NCBI GenBank assembly: GCA_037440105.1
Contig: JBBIUS010000028.1
Coordinates: 1-9,494, forward strand
Direction: 5' to 3'
DNA: 9,494 bases
Origin: JBBIUS01 sp037440105
GTDB taxonomy: Bacteria; Patescibacteriota; Patescibacteriia; XYB2-FULL-38-15
Each line of letters starts with the position of its first letter. Positions within the stretch are counted from its first letter, which is position 1. Below are positions 1 through 6,679 of the stretch, piece by piece. The notes beneath the pieces are model-generated. The model was not told the DNA's origin. It saw nothing but the letters and a program-made list of their open reading frames with translations, and did no database searches. Both the position numbers and the translations under genes were made by a program.

Positions 1-292
1 GGACAACAAGGGTTTTTGGGCCAACATATGACGGAAGAGTATAGCCGCGAACAATTTCAATAGGAACCTTAAGCCGGTCGGCAAAAAGCGTTTGGACTAT
101 ATGCCCACCCAAAGCCGAACCGCCCATGCCAGAGATAACAATATTTTCAACTTGGCGATAGTTTTTTGGTATCTTTATTTTCTTAACTTCTTTCAAGGTT
201 TGCTCGCATTGCTTGTCTAAAAGTTCAATTGATCCAAGTAGATTTGATTTGTCTAATTTTTTGATTTGTTTAGAGTTAATGAAGCTAATCAT
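1..292 (-). CDS. Bifunctional phosphoglucose/phosphomannose isomerase family protein, N-terminal part (cut by window edge)
   Basis: Reading leftwards from an ATG at 292, the 97 visible codons start MISFINSKQIKKLDKSN and run off the window. Around residues 55-64 is GMGGSALGGH, the phosphate-binding glycine loop of a SIS (sugar isomerase) domain. It is followed by VEIVRGY-like and LPSYVGP segments (IEIVRGYTLPSYVGP). This order is typical of the bacterial/archaeal bifunctional glucose-6-phosphate/mannose-6-phosphate isomerases, which interconvert fructose-6-P with glucose-6-P and mannose-6-P in the cytosol. The catalytic residues lie in the missing part. The start at 292 fits the usual family N-terminus. 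An in-frame ATG at 319 has a better-spaced GGAAG seven bases upstream and would add nine residues (MTTRKSAGN). The 99-nt gap to uvrC holds a TATAAT (373-378) without a convincing -35 and two small hairpins (341-357 and 299-312), so the gene may be transcribed from the uvr operon. Family assignment is fairly sure; substrate specificity is not. Confidence 0.82.
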   Translation of the reverse strand, partial: MISFINSKQIKKLDKSNLLGSIELLDKQCEQTLKEVKKIKIPKNYRQVENIVISGMGGSALGGHIVQTLFADRLKVPIEIVRGYTLPSYVGPKTLVV

Positions 293-391
293 ATTTCCCG
301 CGCTTTTTCGCGTGGTCATCTGCGTACTTCCACAGAGTATTCCGCTAATTATGCGGATAGCAACGCTGATTTATTATATTTTACCACTCTT

Positions 392-1717
392 TCATTCATT
401 CAGCAATTTTTTTCGGCGAATGAGTTTATGATAACTCTGAGCAAAACGATGGGCTTCGTCACGGACTTGAAGTAAAAGATTTTTGTGTACTTCGGCGATG
501 CGAACGAGTTCAGGATTGTCTTTATCAGCGATCAGACGGTTTTGTTTTCGCTTGAAACCTTTGGCAATGCCAAACACCGGAATTTTTATTTTATGTTCCG
601 ATAGAATTTCTCTCACGGCATTTATTTGCCCCCAACCGCCATCAACGAGAATCAAATTTGGCAAAGACCAATTTTTAGAATCACGAATTATGAAGTATGA
701 ATTATGGTTTTTTAGTTCCCTAGTTCTTGATTCATAATTCCTGATTCTTTTTAATCTGCGAGACAAAACTTCTTTTAACATCGCTACGTCGTTTGTACCT
801 TGAACGGTTTTAATTCTAAACCTGCGGTAATCGTTTCTTTTCGGTTTACCATTTTCGAAAACAACCATGCTGCCTGTGGCGCTGGTTCCGCCAATATTCG
901 AAATGTCATACCCTTCAATCCGACCAAAAATATTAATAACTTTTTTGTCATTTGTCATTTTTAATTTGTCATTTGTAATTATTGCCACATCTTGAATATG
1001 CTCTAAAGCGAAAATTTGATTGCGCAATTTGGCCGCCAGTTCAAAATTTTCTTTCTGACTTGCTGCGGTCATTTCTTTTTTTAAATTTTTAATTATTTTT
1101 TCTTTTTTTCCTTCAAAAAATAAAATTAAATTTTTTATGTTTTTTCGGTAATCCGGTTCGGAAATCAAATTGGTACACGGCGCACCACATCTTTTTAGAT
1201 GATATTGCAAACACGGTCGCTTCGGAAATGACGCACAATCACGATAAGGAAAAATTTTACGCAAAATATCCAACGCGGCTCGTAATGACGAGGCGCTAAT
1301 AAAAGGACCAAATAATTTTGGCATTTGACATTTGGCATTTGACGTTTTCATCCTTTCTATCTCTAAACCCCTTAATAATATTACACGTGGAAACTTTTCC
1401 TTGCTTATTCCCACATATAAAAATGATTTATTATCTTTTTCTTTTACGTTATATTTTGGCAAATATTTTTTAATAAGATTCGCTTCCAAAATTAAAGCCT
1501 CAATAACCGTGGGAGTTTTTTCATAACCAATATCAGCAACTTCAGTTACCATTTTTTCAATGCGGCTGTCATGAGGCCGAGAAAAATAACTTGTCACGCG
1601 GCTTCGGAGTGAAGTGGCTTTTCCAACATAAATAATCTGGTCCTTGGTATTTTTCATTAAATAAACACCCGGGTTTTTTGGTAATTTTTTTATTTTGTTT
1701 TGTAATTTATTTTTCAT
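392..1717 (-). CDS. uvrC: UvrABC system protein C (excinuclease subunit C), short form without the C-terminal HhH region
   Basis: UvrC is the dual-incision nuclease of nucleotide excision repair, recruited by DNA-bound UvrB. Visible domains in order: an N-terminal GIY-YIG nuclease (GVYL 17-20, YVGKA 30-34, R40, E78) for the 3' cut; a four-cysteine cluster (C161, C169, C177, C181) like the Fe-S motif of other UvrCs; a UVR helix pair near 203-242 that contacts UvrB; and an RNase-H-like nuclease (VDGG 358-361, RDEAHRFA 419-426) for the 5' cut. The protein is 441 residues, against about 600 in E. coli, and stops right after the last nuclease motif. The tandem helix-hairpin-helix is absent, and no remnant of it is seen in the 99 nt before the next gene. 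Three repeat-derived stretches interrupt it (residues 125-134, 247-258, 324-347). It is the third gene after uvrB and uvrA, 69 nt behind uvrA. A weak AAAAGG 11 nt before the ATG lies in the loop of an AATAG/CTATT hairpin. Confidence 0.96.
   Translation of the reverse strand: MKNKLQNKIKKLPKNPGVYLMKNTKDQIIYVGKATSLRSRVTSYFSRPHDSRIEKMVTEVADIGYEKTPTVIEALILEANLIKKYLPKYNVKEKDNKSFLYVGISKEKFPRVILLRGLEIERMKTSNAKCQMPKLFGPFISASSLRAALDILRKIFPYRDCASFPKRPCLQYHLKRCGAPCTNLISEPDYRKNIKNLILFFEGKKEKIIKNLKKEMTAASQKENFELAAKLRNQIFALEHIQDVAIITNDKLKMTNDKKVINIFGRIEGYDISNIGGTSATGSMVVFENGKPKRNDYRRFRIKTVQGTNDVAMLKEVLSRRLKRIRNYESRTRELKNHNSYFIIRDSKNWSLPNLILVDGGWGQINAVREILSEHKIKIPVFGIAKGFKRKQNRLIADKDNPELVRIAEVHKNLLLQVRDEAHRFAQSYHKLIRRKKLLNE
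677..748 (-). repeat. 72-nt palindromic heptad-repeat insert inside uvrC
   Basis: On the minus strand the arm AGAATCAGGAATTATGAAT (748-730) is complementary to 695-677 at 17 of 19 positions, with a 34-nt centre. Both arms are built of 7-nt units (on the + strand GAATTAT, GAAGTAT, GAATTAT and TGATTCA, TAATTCC, TGATTCT). The segment is exactly 24 codons and encodes residues 324-347 of UvrC, just before the LPNLILVDGG motif. Other UvrC proteins have only a short variable linker there (family knowledge, not aligned here). Confidence 0.75.
943..977 (-). repeat. Heptanucleotide tandem repeat inside uvrC (five units)
   Basis: On the + strand the units are TTTTGTC, ATTTGTC, ATTTTTA, ATTTGTC, ATTTGTA, a 7-nt period with consensus ATTTGTC. 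They encode the repetitive peptide TNDKLKMTNDKK (about residues 247-258) in the linker between the UVR motif and the C-terminal nuclease of UvrC. No inverted arm is seen. Confidence 0.75.
1316..1343 (-). repeat. Heptanucleotide tandem repeat inside uvrC (four units)
   Basis: On the + strand four 7-nt units follow each other: TTTTGGC, ATTTGAC, ATTTGGC, ATTTGAC (consensus ATTTGRC). They encode SNAKCQMPK, just before the conserved FGPF motif of UvrC, where other family members have a variable loop. Confidence 0.75.
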
Positions 1718-1744
1718 AACTTTAATAGCCTTTTCTATTTCATA

Positions 1745-1778
1745 GCCACTTCAGTGGCGTCAACCTGGCCTTAGCCAG
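1745..1778. repeat. Two adjacent small inverted repeats in the uvrA-uvrC spacer
   Basis: GCCACTTCAGTGGC (1745-1758) is a near-perfect dyad. It is followed by CTGGC-CTTA-GCCAG (1765-1778). They fill most of the 69-nt spacer between the uvrA stop and the uvrC ATG. Neither has a following T-run on the minus strand, so a terminator is not supported. They could be mRNA-stabilising or repeat-derived hairpins. Confidence 0.5.
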
Positions 1779-1786
1779 TTAAAAAT

Positions 1787-4450
1787 TTAACTTAAAACTT
1801 TTTTCAAATATTGGCCTGTGTAAGATTTTTGGTTTCTAGCAATTTCTTCTGGTGTGCCAGCCGCGACAAGACAGCCGCCCGCCTCTCCGCCTTCTGGCCC
1901 TAAATCAATTATCCAATCAGCTGTCTTTATTATGTCAAGATTATGTTCAATCACAACAACCGTGTTGCCTAAGCTGACAAGGCGATGCAAAACTTCTAAA
2001 AGTTTTTCTACATCAGCATAGTGCAAACCAACCGTTGGTTCATCTAAAATATACAATGTCTTCCCAGTAGAGCGGCGAGCTAACTCAGCTCCCAATTTGA
2101 TTCTCTGCGCCTCACCGCCTGATAAAGTCGTTGCGCTCTGGCCTAAGGTCAAATATTGCAAACCAACCTCGCGCAAAATCTTTAGCCGATCCTTAATCGG
2201 AGGAATATTTTTAAAAAATTCTTCTGCTTCTTCAACGGTCATGTTCAAAACATCGTGAATATTTTTCCCTTTATATTGAATGGCTAAAGTTTCGCGGTCA
2301 AACCTTGTGCCCTTGCAGACATCGCAAGTAACATAAACAGCCGGCAGAAAATGCATTTCAATTTTTATCATTCCACCGCCTTGGCAATTTTCGCATCGTC
2401 CGCCGGGAACATTAAAACTAAAACGTCCGGGTTTATATCCTCTTGCTCTGGCTTCCGGTGTGGCGGCAAATAATTCACGAATGTAAGTCCAAGCGCCGGT
2501 GTATGTGGCTGGGTTTGAGCGCGGCGTTCGGCCAATAGGCGACTGGTCAATAACAATAACTTTGTCAATCCAATCTATTCCCTCAATACGCGCATGTTTG
2601 CCAACTTGATAGTTAGTATGATTTACTTTATTTGACAATGCCTTATACAAAATATCGTTTACCAAAGTGCTTTTGCCAGAACCCGAAACGCCGGTTACGC
2701 AAACAAATCTTTTTAAAGGAATCCGAACATCAATATTTTTTAAATTATTTTCTTTGGCGCCAACAATCTTTAATTCGCCTGAAAGAAAATATTTACGTTT
2801 ACTATCAATTGAACGCCTTTTCTCTGGAACTTTGATAAATTTTTCACCCCTCAAATATGCGGCCGTCAAAGAATTTTTGTTCTGCAAAACATCAGGCATT
2901 GGCCCTGCCGCAACAATTTCTCCACCGTGTTTGCCAGCACCTGGGCCTAAATCAACCAAATAATCCGCTGACCAAATTGTTTCCGGGTCATGCTCAACAA
3001 CAATTACAGTGTTACCAAGATCCTTAATGTTTTTTAGGGTAGCTAACAATTTTTCATTATCTTTTGGATGCAGACCAATTGTCGGCTCGTCTAAAATATA
3101 AGTAGCGCCAACCAACCGCGAGCCAACCTGCGAGGCAAGACGAATTCTTTGCGCTTCTCCGCCCGAGAGCGTCCCGGCTGTCCGATCAAGAGTAAGGTAT
3201 CCTAAACCGACGTCTAACATAAACCTTAGCCGGCTCAAAATTTCTCTAAGTACTGTTTCAGCAATTTCTAAATCCTTGTTAGATAGTTTTAAATTTTTCG
3301 TTGTCGTTTTCCCTTTTTCCTTTTTATTTTTTAATTCTTGTAAATTTTCTTTGCCCGTCAAAACAGCAAAGAAATTGTATGCTTCTTCAATTGACATCTT
3401 TGTCACCTCTACAATATTTTTTTCCCCAATTAAAACATGTAAACTCTCCTTTCTAAGCCTTGAGCCATTGCAATCAGGACATATTTTTTCAGAAAATAAA
3501 AATTCAGTACCCAAGCCATGACAAGTCGAACAAGCTCCGTAAGGACTGTTAAAAGAGAAAAATCTTGGTTCAATTTCAGGAAAAGAAAAGCCATCATCAG
3601 GACAAGCAAATTTTGAAGACATAACCATTTCTTTGCCATTATCTAAAATTACACCGATAATATCTTGACCGTATTTTAAGGCGGTCTCAACTGCTTCAGC
3701 CAAACGAGCCCGCAAGCCTTTATTACTTTCAAGAGGCCAGCCAAGAGTAACTTTATCAACGATTAAATCAATGCTGTGCTGTTTATAACGAGAAAGAACA
3801 ATTCTATTTCTTAATTCTTTTATCTTTCCATCAACACGAACTTCTGAAAAGCCATCGTTATACAAATCATAAAGCAGTTGATAATATTCGCCTTTGCGCC
3901 CTCGAACAACTGGAGCAAAAATTATAATCGTATCACCGTTTGTTAATTTCGAATTTTGATTTGTGGTTTTAATTTTCGGTTTTTGGCCTTTACCCTCTCC
4001 TGATCGGTGGATTTCATCGGTCTTTTTTAAAATTTGATCAACTATTTCTTCAACTGTCATTTTCCTAATTTCTTTTTGGCAGATTGGACAATGTGGTTTC
4101 CCTACCCTTGCAAAGAGAACACGCAAATAGTCATAAATTTCCGTAATCGTTGCTACAGTTGAACGGGGGTTAGCGCTGTGAGCTTTTTGGTCAATTGAGA
4201 TAGCTGGCGAAAGACCTTCAATTTCATCTACATCAGGTTTATCCATTTGCCCTAGAAATTGGCGGGCATAAGCAGACAAAGATTCAACATAACGCCGCTG
4301 ACCTTCAGCAAAAATTGTATCAAAAGCCAATGACGATTTTCCCGAACCAGATAAGCCGGTAAAAACCGCCATTTTATTTCTTGGGATTTCAAGATTTATA
4401 TTTTTTAAATTATGTTCCCGAGCTCCTTTAATGATTATCTTGTCCTGCAT
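1787..4450 (-). CDS. uvrA: UvrABC system protein A (excinuclease ATPase subunit, damage sensor)
   Basis: UvrA dimerises, scans DNA for distorting lesions and loads UvrB using two ABC-type ATPase modules. Seen here: Walker A of module I in GLSGSGKS (32-39), its signature LSGGE (428-432) and Walker B YILDEPT (451-457); module II Walker A GVSGSGKST (587-595), LSGGE (776-780) and YILDEPT (800-806). The C-terminal zinc finger is complete (C686, C689, C709, C712). The first finger reads CPDD, with C283, C307 and C310 present but Asp at 286 where E. coli has Cys. The length of 887 residues is slightly under the usual ~940. There are low-complexity inserts near residues 151-172 and 366-388. The ATG follows uvrB by 39 nt. 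No Shine-Dalgarno motif is visible; a CATAAT lies 5 nt before the ATG, so either SD-independent initiation or a leaderless internal transcript is possible. Identity is certain. Confidence 0.98.
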   Translation of the reverse strand: MQDKIIIKGAREHNLKNINLEIPRNKMAVFTGLSGSGKSSLAFDTIFAEGQRRYVESLSAYARQFLGQMDKPDVDEIEGLSPAISIDQKAHSANPRSTVATITEIYDYLRVLFARVGKPHCPICQKEIRKMTVEEIVDQILKKTDEIHRSGEGKGQKPKIKTTNQNSKLTNGDTIIIFAPVVRGRKGEYYQLLYDLYNDGFSEVRVDGKIKELRNRIVLSRYKQHSIDLIVDKVTLGWPLESNKGLRARLAEAVETALKYGQDIIGVILDNGKEMVMSSKFACPDDGFSFPEIEPRFFSFNSPYGACSTCHGLGTEFLFSEKICPDCNGSRLRKESLHVLIGEKNIVEVTKMSIEEAYNFFAVLTGKENLQELKNKKEKGKTTTKNLKLSNKDLEIAETVLREILSRLRFMLDVGLGYLTLDRTAGTLSGGEAQRIRLASQVGSRLVGATYILDEPTIGLHPKDNEKLLATLKNIKDLGNTVIVVEHDPETIWSADYLVDLGPGAGKHGGEIVAAGPMPDVLQNKNSLTAAYLRGEKFIKVPEKRRSIDSKRKYFLSGELKIVGAKENNLKNIDVRIPLKRFVCVTGVSGSGKSTLVNDILYKALSNKVNHTNYQVGKHARIEGIDWIDKVIVIDQSPIGRTPRSNPATYTGAWTYIRELFAATPEARARGYKPGRFSFNVPGGRCENCQGGGMIKIEMHFLPAVYVTCDVCKGTRFDRETLAIQYKGKNIHDVLNMTVEEAEEFFKNIPPIKDRLKILREVGLQYLTLGQSATTLSGGEAQRIKLGAELARRSTGKTLYILDEPTVGLHYADVEKLLEVLHRLVSLGNTVVVIEHNLDIIKTADWIIDLGPEGGEAGGCLVAAGTPEEIARNQKSYTGQYLKKVLS
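3307..3334 (-). repeat. Low-complexity heptad-like tract inside uvrA
   Basis: On the + strand TTTTCCC, TTTTTCC, TTTTTAT, TTTTTAA follow with 7-nt period. They encode a Lys-rich stretch (about residues 373-382, NKKEKGK) just before the segment leading to the first ABC signature. This could be simple A-rich coding sequence rather than a true repeat, so confidence is low. Confidence 0.35.
3943..3984 (-). repeat. Heptanucleotide-period insert inside uvrA
   Basis: On the + strand the degenerate 7-nt units TTAATTT, CGAATTT, TGATTTG, TGGTTTT, AATTTTC, GGTTTTT occur in phase. They encode QKPKIKTTNQNSK (about 156-168), placed between the helix VEEIVDQIL and the conserved FAPVVRGRKGEY strand. Typical UvrAs have only a few residues there (family knowledge). 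Confidence 0.55.
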
Positions 4451-4464
4451 AGAGTATTATGTGG

Positions 4465-4557
4465 TTTAGCAAGGTATAGCAGGGTTTTATCAGGGTTGAG
4501 CACGGTTAATCCCCTTGCTAATCCTTGCCATACCATGCTTATCCTTGCTTAACCTTG
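4465..4557. repeat. Inverted array of 10-nt units spanning the end of uvrB and the uvrB-uvrA spacer
   Basis: Left arm on the + strand: TTTAGCAAGG, TATAGCAGGG, TTTTATCAGGG (11 nt), TTGAGCACGG (4465-4505). Right arm: CCTTGCTAAT, CCTTGCCATA, CCATGCTTAT, CCTTGCTTAA, CCTTG (4513-4557), which are reverse complements of the same unit (consensus TTWAGCARGG). The array supplies the last ~20 residues and the stop of UvrB, plus most of the spacer up to uvrA. The outermost units pair at 9 of 10 positions, so the transcript could form a long imperfect hairpin between the two genes. Confidence 0.75.
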
Positions 4558-6637
4558 TTTTAAATTCCCTAATTTCATCGCGCAGAACGGCAGCTAATTC
4601 GAATTGCAAATTTCTTGCCGCTTCTTTCATTTGCTTTTCTTTTTCTTTTATAATTTCATCAACATTTTTTTCTTTTTCTGCGGCAAGATCCAAATCTAGA
4701 ATACTTTTGACTTTTGACTTTTGACTTTTGACTTCTTCCCCAATAATATCTTTAATCTTTTTTTGAATTGTTTTCGGCGTAATGCCGTGTTTTTTATTAT
4801 ATTCCAATTGCAATTTGCGCCGTCGTTCGGTTTCGCGGATAGCCCGTTCCATTGAACCAGTAATTTGGTCCGCATAAAGAACAACTTGACCGCGAACATT
4901 ACGCGCTGCTCGACCGATAGTTTGGATTAATGATGTTTCGCTCCGTAAAAACCCTTCTTTATCTGCATCTAGAATTGCGACGAGCGTGACTTCCGGCAAA
5001 TCCAAACCTTCGCGTAGAAGATTAACACCAACTAAAACATCAAATTTTCCCCGACGAAAATCGGTTAAAATTTTTATCCGGTCAAGCGTTTCTACTTCGC
5101 TGTGGAGATATCTAACTTTAAACTTTTTTTCTTCAAGATAATCTGCCAAATCCTCTGCCATTTTTTTGGTTAATGTAGTAACGAGTACGCGCTCTTTATG
5201 GGTAACACGATCTTTGATACGATCGATCAAATCTTCTATCTGGGATTTTGATGACGCCAAGGACCACGAAGGATAACACGAAGCACCACTAATGTTTCGT
5301 GGTTTTTCGTGTTCGTATTCGTGGTTTTTCGTCTTATGACCAGTAATGGGCTGGACGATAATCTCAGGATCCACCAAACCCGTAGGTCTAATTATCTGTT
5401 CCACAACCTGTTCGCTATGTTTTAATTCGTAAGGACCAGGTGTGGCTGAAGTATAAATTGTTTGGGGCATTTTCGCTTCAAATTCATAAAATTTTAATGG
5501 TCGATTGTCAGCGGCGCTTGGCAGACGAAAACCAAATTCAATCAGTGATTTCTTGCGAGAAGCATCGCCTTCATACATGCCGGCAAGTTGAGGAATTGTG
5601 ACATGTGATTCGTCAATAACTAAAAGCCAATCGCCACTAAAATAATCAAGCAAAGTTTCTGGGGGGTCGCCAGCTGCTCTTCCGGATAGATGCCTTGAAT
5701 AATTTTCAATTCCGTGGCAATAACCAACCTCTTTTATCATCTCTAAATCATAATTTGTCCGCCGCTCAAGTCTTTCTGCCTCTAAAAATTTGCCGTTCTT
5801 TCTAAAATATGCCAGCCTATCTTTTAGTTCATCGTGAATTGCCTTAAATGCCCGTTCTCGATCCGGAATTAAAGTAATAAAATGTTTAGCTGGATAAATC
5901 CAAATTTCGTTTAATTGTTTTTCAATCTTTCTTGTTAATGGGTTAATTTGAAAAATATTTTTTATAGTTTGATCAGCCATCTCGACGCGATAAACAACTT
6001 CTTGATTGACAGGCATAACTTCTAAAGTTTCCCCGCGCAGACGAAATTGACCACGCTTTAAATCAGAATCAGTTCGATTGAACTGCATGGTGATTAATTG
6101 ATTTAACAAATCAACCCGAGTGATGACTTGATTTTTGTTCAAACGCAAAACAATTTTTTCATAAGTTTCTGGCGCGCCTAAGCCATAAATGCAAGAAACC
6201 GAAGCAACAATAATCACATCACGCCGAGTTAAAAGGGCCTGGGTTGCCGCATGACGAAGTCGATCAATTTCATCATTAATCATCGTCTCTTTTTCAATAT
6301 AGGTATCAGTAACTGGCAAATATGCTTCTGGTTGATAATAATCATAATATGAAACAAAATATTCAACCGCATTATCAGGAAAAAATTCACGAAATTCATT
6401 ACAAAGTTGAGCAGCTAAAGTCTTGTTATGCGCAATAACAAGCGTTGGTCTCTGAATTTCCGCAATAACATTAGCAATGGTAAAAGTTTTGCCTGAACCA
6501 GTCACACCAAGTAAAGTTTGATGTTTATATTTTTTTTGCAAACCAGTAACAAGCGCCTCAATCGCTTTTGGTTGGTCGCCGCTTGGTTTATACTTGGTTT
6601 TTAATTTAAAAAAATTTGTCATAATAATTTTTTGCAT
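4490..6637 (-). CDS. uvrB: UvrABC system protein B (excinuclease helicase-like subunit)
   Basis: UvrB is loaded on damaged DNA by UvrA, verifies the lesion with a beta-hairpin and recruits UvrC. From the ATG at 6637 (715 residues): Walker A GVTGSGKT (44-51), beta-hairpin region YYDYYQPEAYLP to about residue 131, motif II DESH (342-345), TSATPG (396-401), LLREGLDLPEV (540-550), QTIGRAARN (572-580) and a C-terminal UVR domain (about 663-695). The start at 6637 is chosen for GAGGA 10 nt upstream. An ATG at 6622 (MTNFFKLKTKYKPSGDQPKAI) is an alternative, and a further TTG at 6676 lacks support. Three repeat-derived stretches are present: a 32-residue insert (434-465) in the linker before QIEDLI, KSQKSKVKS (637-645) before the UVR domain, and the last ~20 residues. 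This is the first gene of the operon uvrB-uvrA-uvrC, behind a strong promoter at 6737-6765. Confidence 0.98.
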   Translation of the reverse strand: MQKIIMTNFFKLKTKYKPSGDQPKAIEALVTGLQKKYKHQTLLGVTGSGKTFTIANVIAEIQRPTLVIAHNKTLAAQLCNEFREFFPDNAVEYFVSYYDYYQPEAYLPVTDTYIEKETMINDEIDRLRHAATQALLTRRDVIIVASVSCIYGLGAPETYEKIVLRLNKNQVITRVDLLNQLITMQFNRTDSDLKRGQFRLRGETLEVMPVNQEVVYRVEMADQTIKNIFQINPLTRKIEKQLNEIWIYPAKHFITLIPDRERAFKAIHDELKDRLAYFRKNGKFLEAERLERRTNYDLEMIKEVGYCHGIENYSRHLSGRAAGDPPETLLDYFSGDWLLVIDESHVTIPQLAGMYEGDASRKKSLIEFGFRLPSAADNRPLKFYEFEAKMPQTIYTSATPGPYELKHSEQVVEQIIRPTGLVDPEIIVQPITGHKTKNHEYEHEKPRNISGASCYPSWSLASSKSQIEDLIDRIKDRVTHKERVLVTTLTKKMAEDLADYLEEKKFKVRYLHSEVETLDRIKILTDFRRGKFDVLVGVNLLREGLDLPEVTLVAILDADKEGFLRSETSLIQTIGRAARNVRGQVVLYADQITGSMERAIRETERRRKLQLEYNKKHGITPKTIQKKIKDIIGEEVKSQKSKVKSILDLDLAAEKEKNVDEIIKEKEKQMKEAARNLQFELAAVLRDEIREFKTRLSKDKHGMARISKGINRAQP
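4704..4734 (-). repeat. Perfect heptanucleotide tandem repeat inside uvrB
   Basis: Four identical copies of CTTTTGA stand head to tail at 4704-4731 (+ strand), followed by a partial fifth. Because 7 is not a multiple of 3, the array encodes a peptide of period 7 (KSQKSKVKS, residues 637-645). It lies in the flexible linker that joins the helicase core to the UVR domain, a place tolerant of inserts. The perfect identity suggests recent expansion. Confidence 0.85.
5243..5338 (-). repeat. 96-nt in-frame palindromic insert inside uvrB
   Basis: The arms 5264-5282 (CCACGAAGGATAACACGAA) and 5306-5324 (TTCGTGTTCGTATTCGTGG) are complementary at 15 of 19 positions. Inside them ACCAC (5285-5289) pairs with GTGGT (5299-5303) around a 9-nt loop, giving a nested hairpin. 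The segment encodes residues 434-465, including NHEYEHEKPRN and CYPSWSLASSKS. It falls exactly between the Gly and Gln of a PITG/QIEDLI junction that is continuous (KGQIDDLI-like) in ordinary UvrBs. Similar CACGAA/TTCGTG words recur in the uvrB leader at 6648-6664. Confidence 0.75.
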
Positions 6638-6647
6638 TTTCTTATTT

Positions 6648-6652
6648 TCCTC
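6648..6652 (-). promoter_or_regulatory. Shine-Dalgarno site of uvrB
   Basis: GAGGA on the minus strand, 10 nt before the ATG at 6637. It is the only good ribosome-binding motif near the three possible uvrB starts and decides the chosen start. Confidence 0.55.
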
Positions 6653-6679
6653 GTGTTCTCGTATGAAAATAACCAAAAA

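Noticed and set aside
392..397. TGA at the end of uvrC as a possibly recoded glycine codon (as in Gracilibacteria/SR1), explaining the short protein
   Set aside because: Reading through adds only a few codons (Met-Lys-Glu-Trp) before TAA and no HhH sequence. Other genes in the window need no recoded TGA, and uvrB has TGA followed directly by TAA.
943..1343. Short regular repeats as a CRISPR array
   Set aside because: Units are 7 nt with no spacers, lie inside a coding frame and no cas gene is present.
1745..1778. Hairpins between uvrA and uvrC as an intrinsic terminator
   Set aside because: No T-run follows either stem in the direction of transcription, and the genes look co-transcribed.
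6638..6676. Longer uvrB start at a TTG (6676)
   Set aside because: The extra residues do not resemble UvrB, the TTG has no ribosome binding site, and this stretch carries the GAGGA that fits the ATG at 6637.
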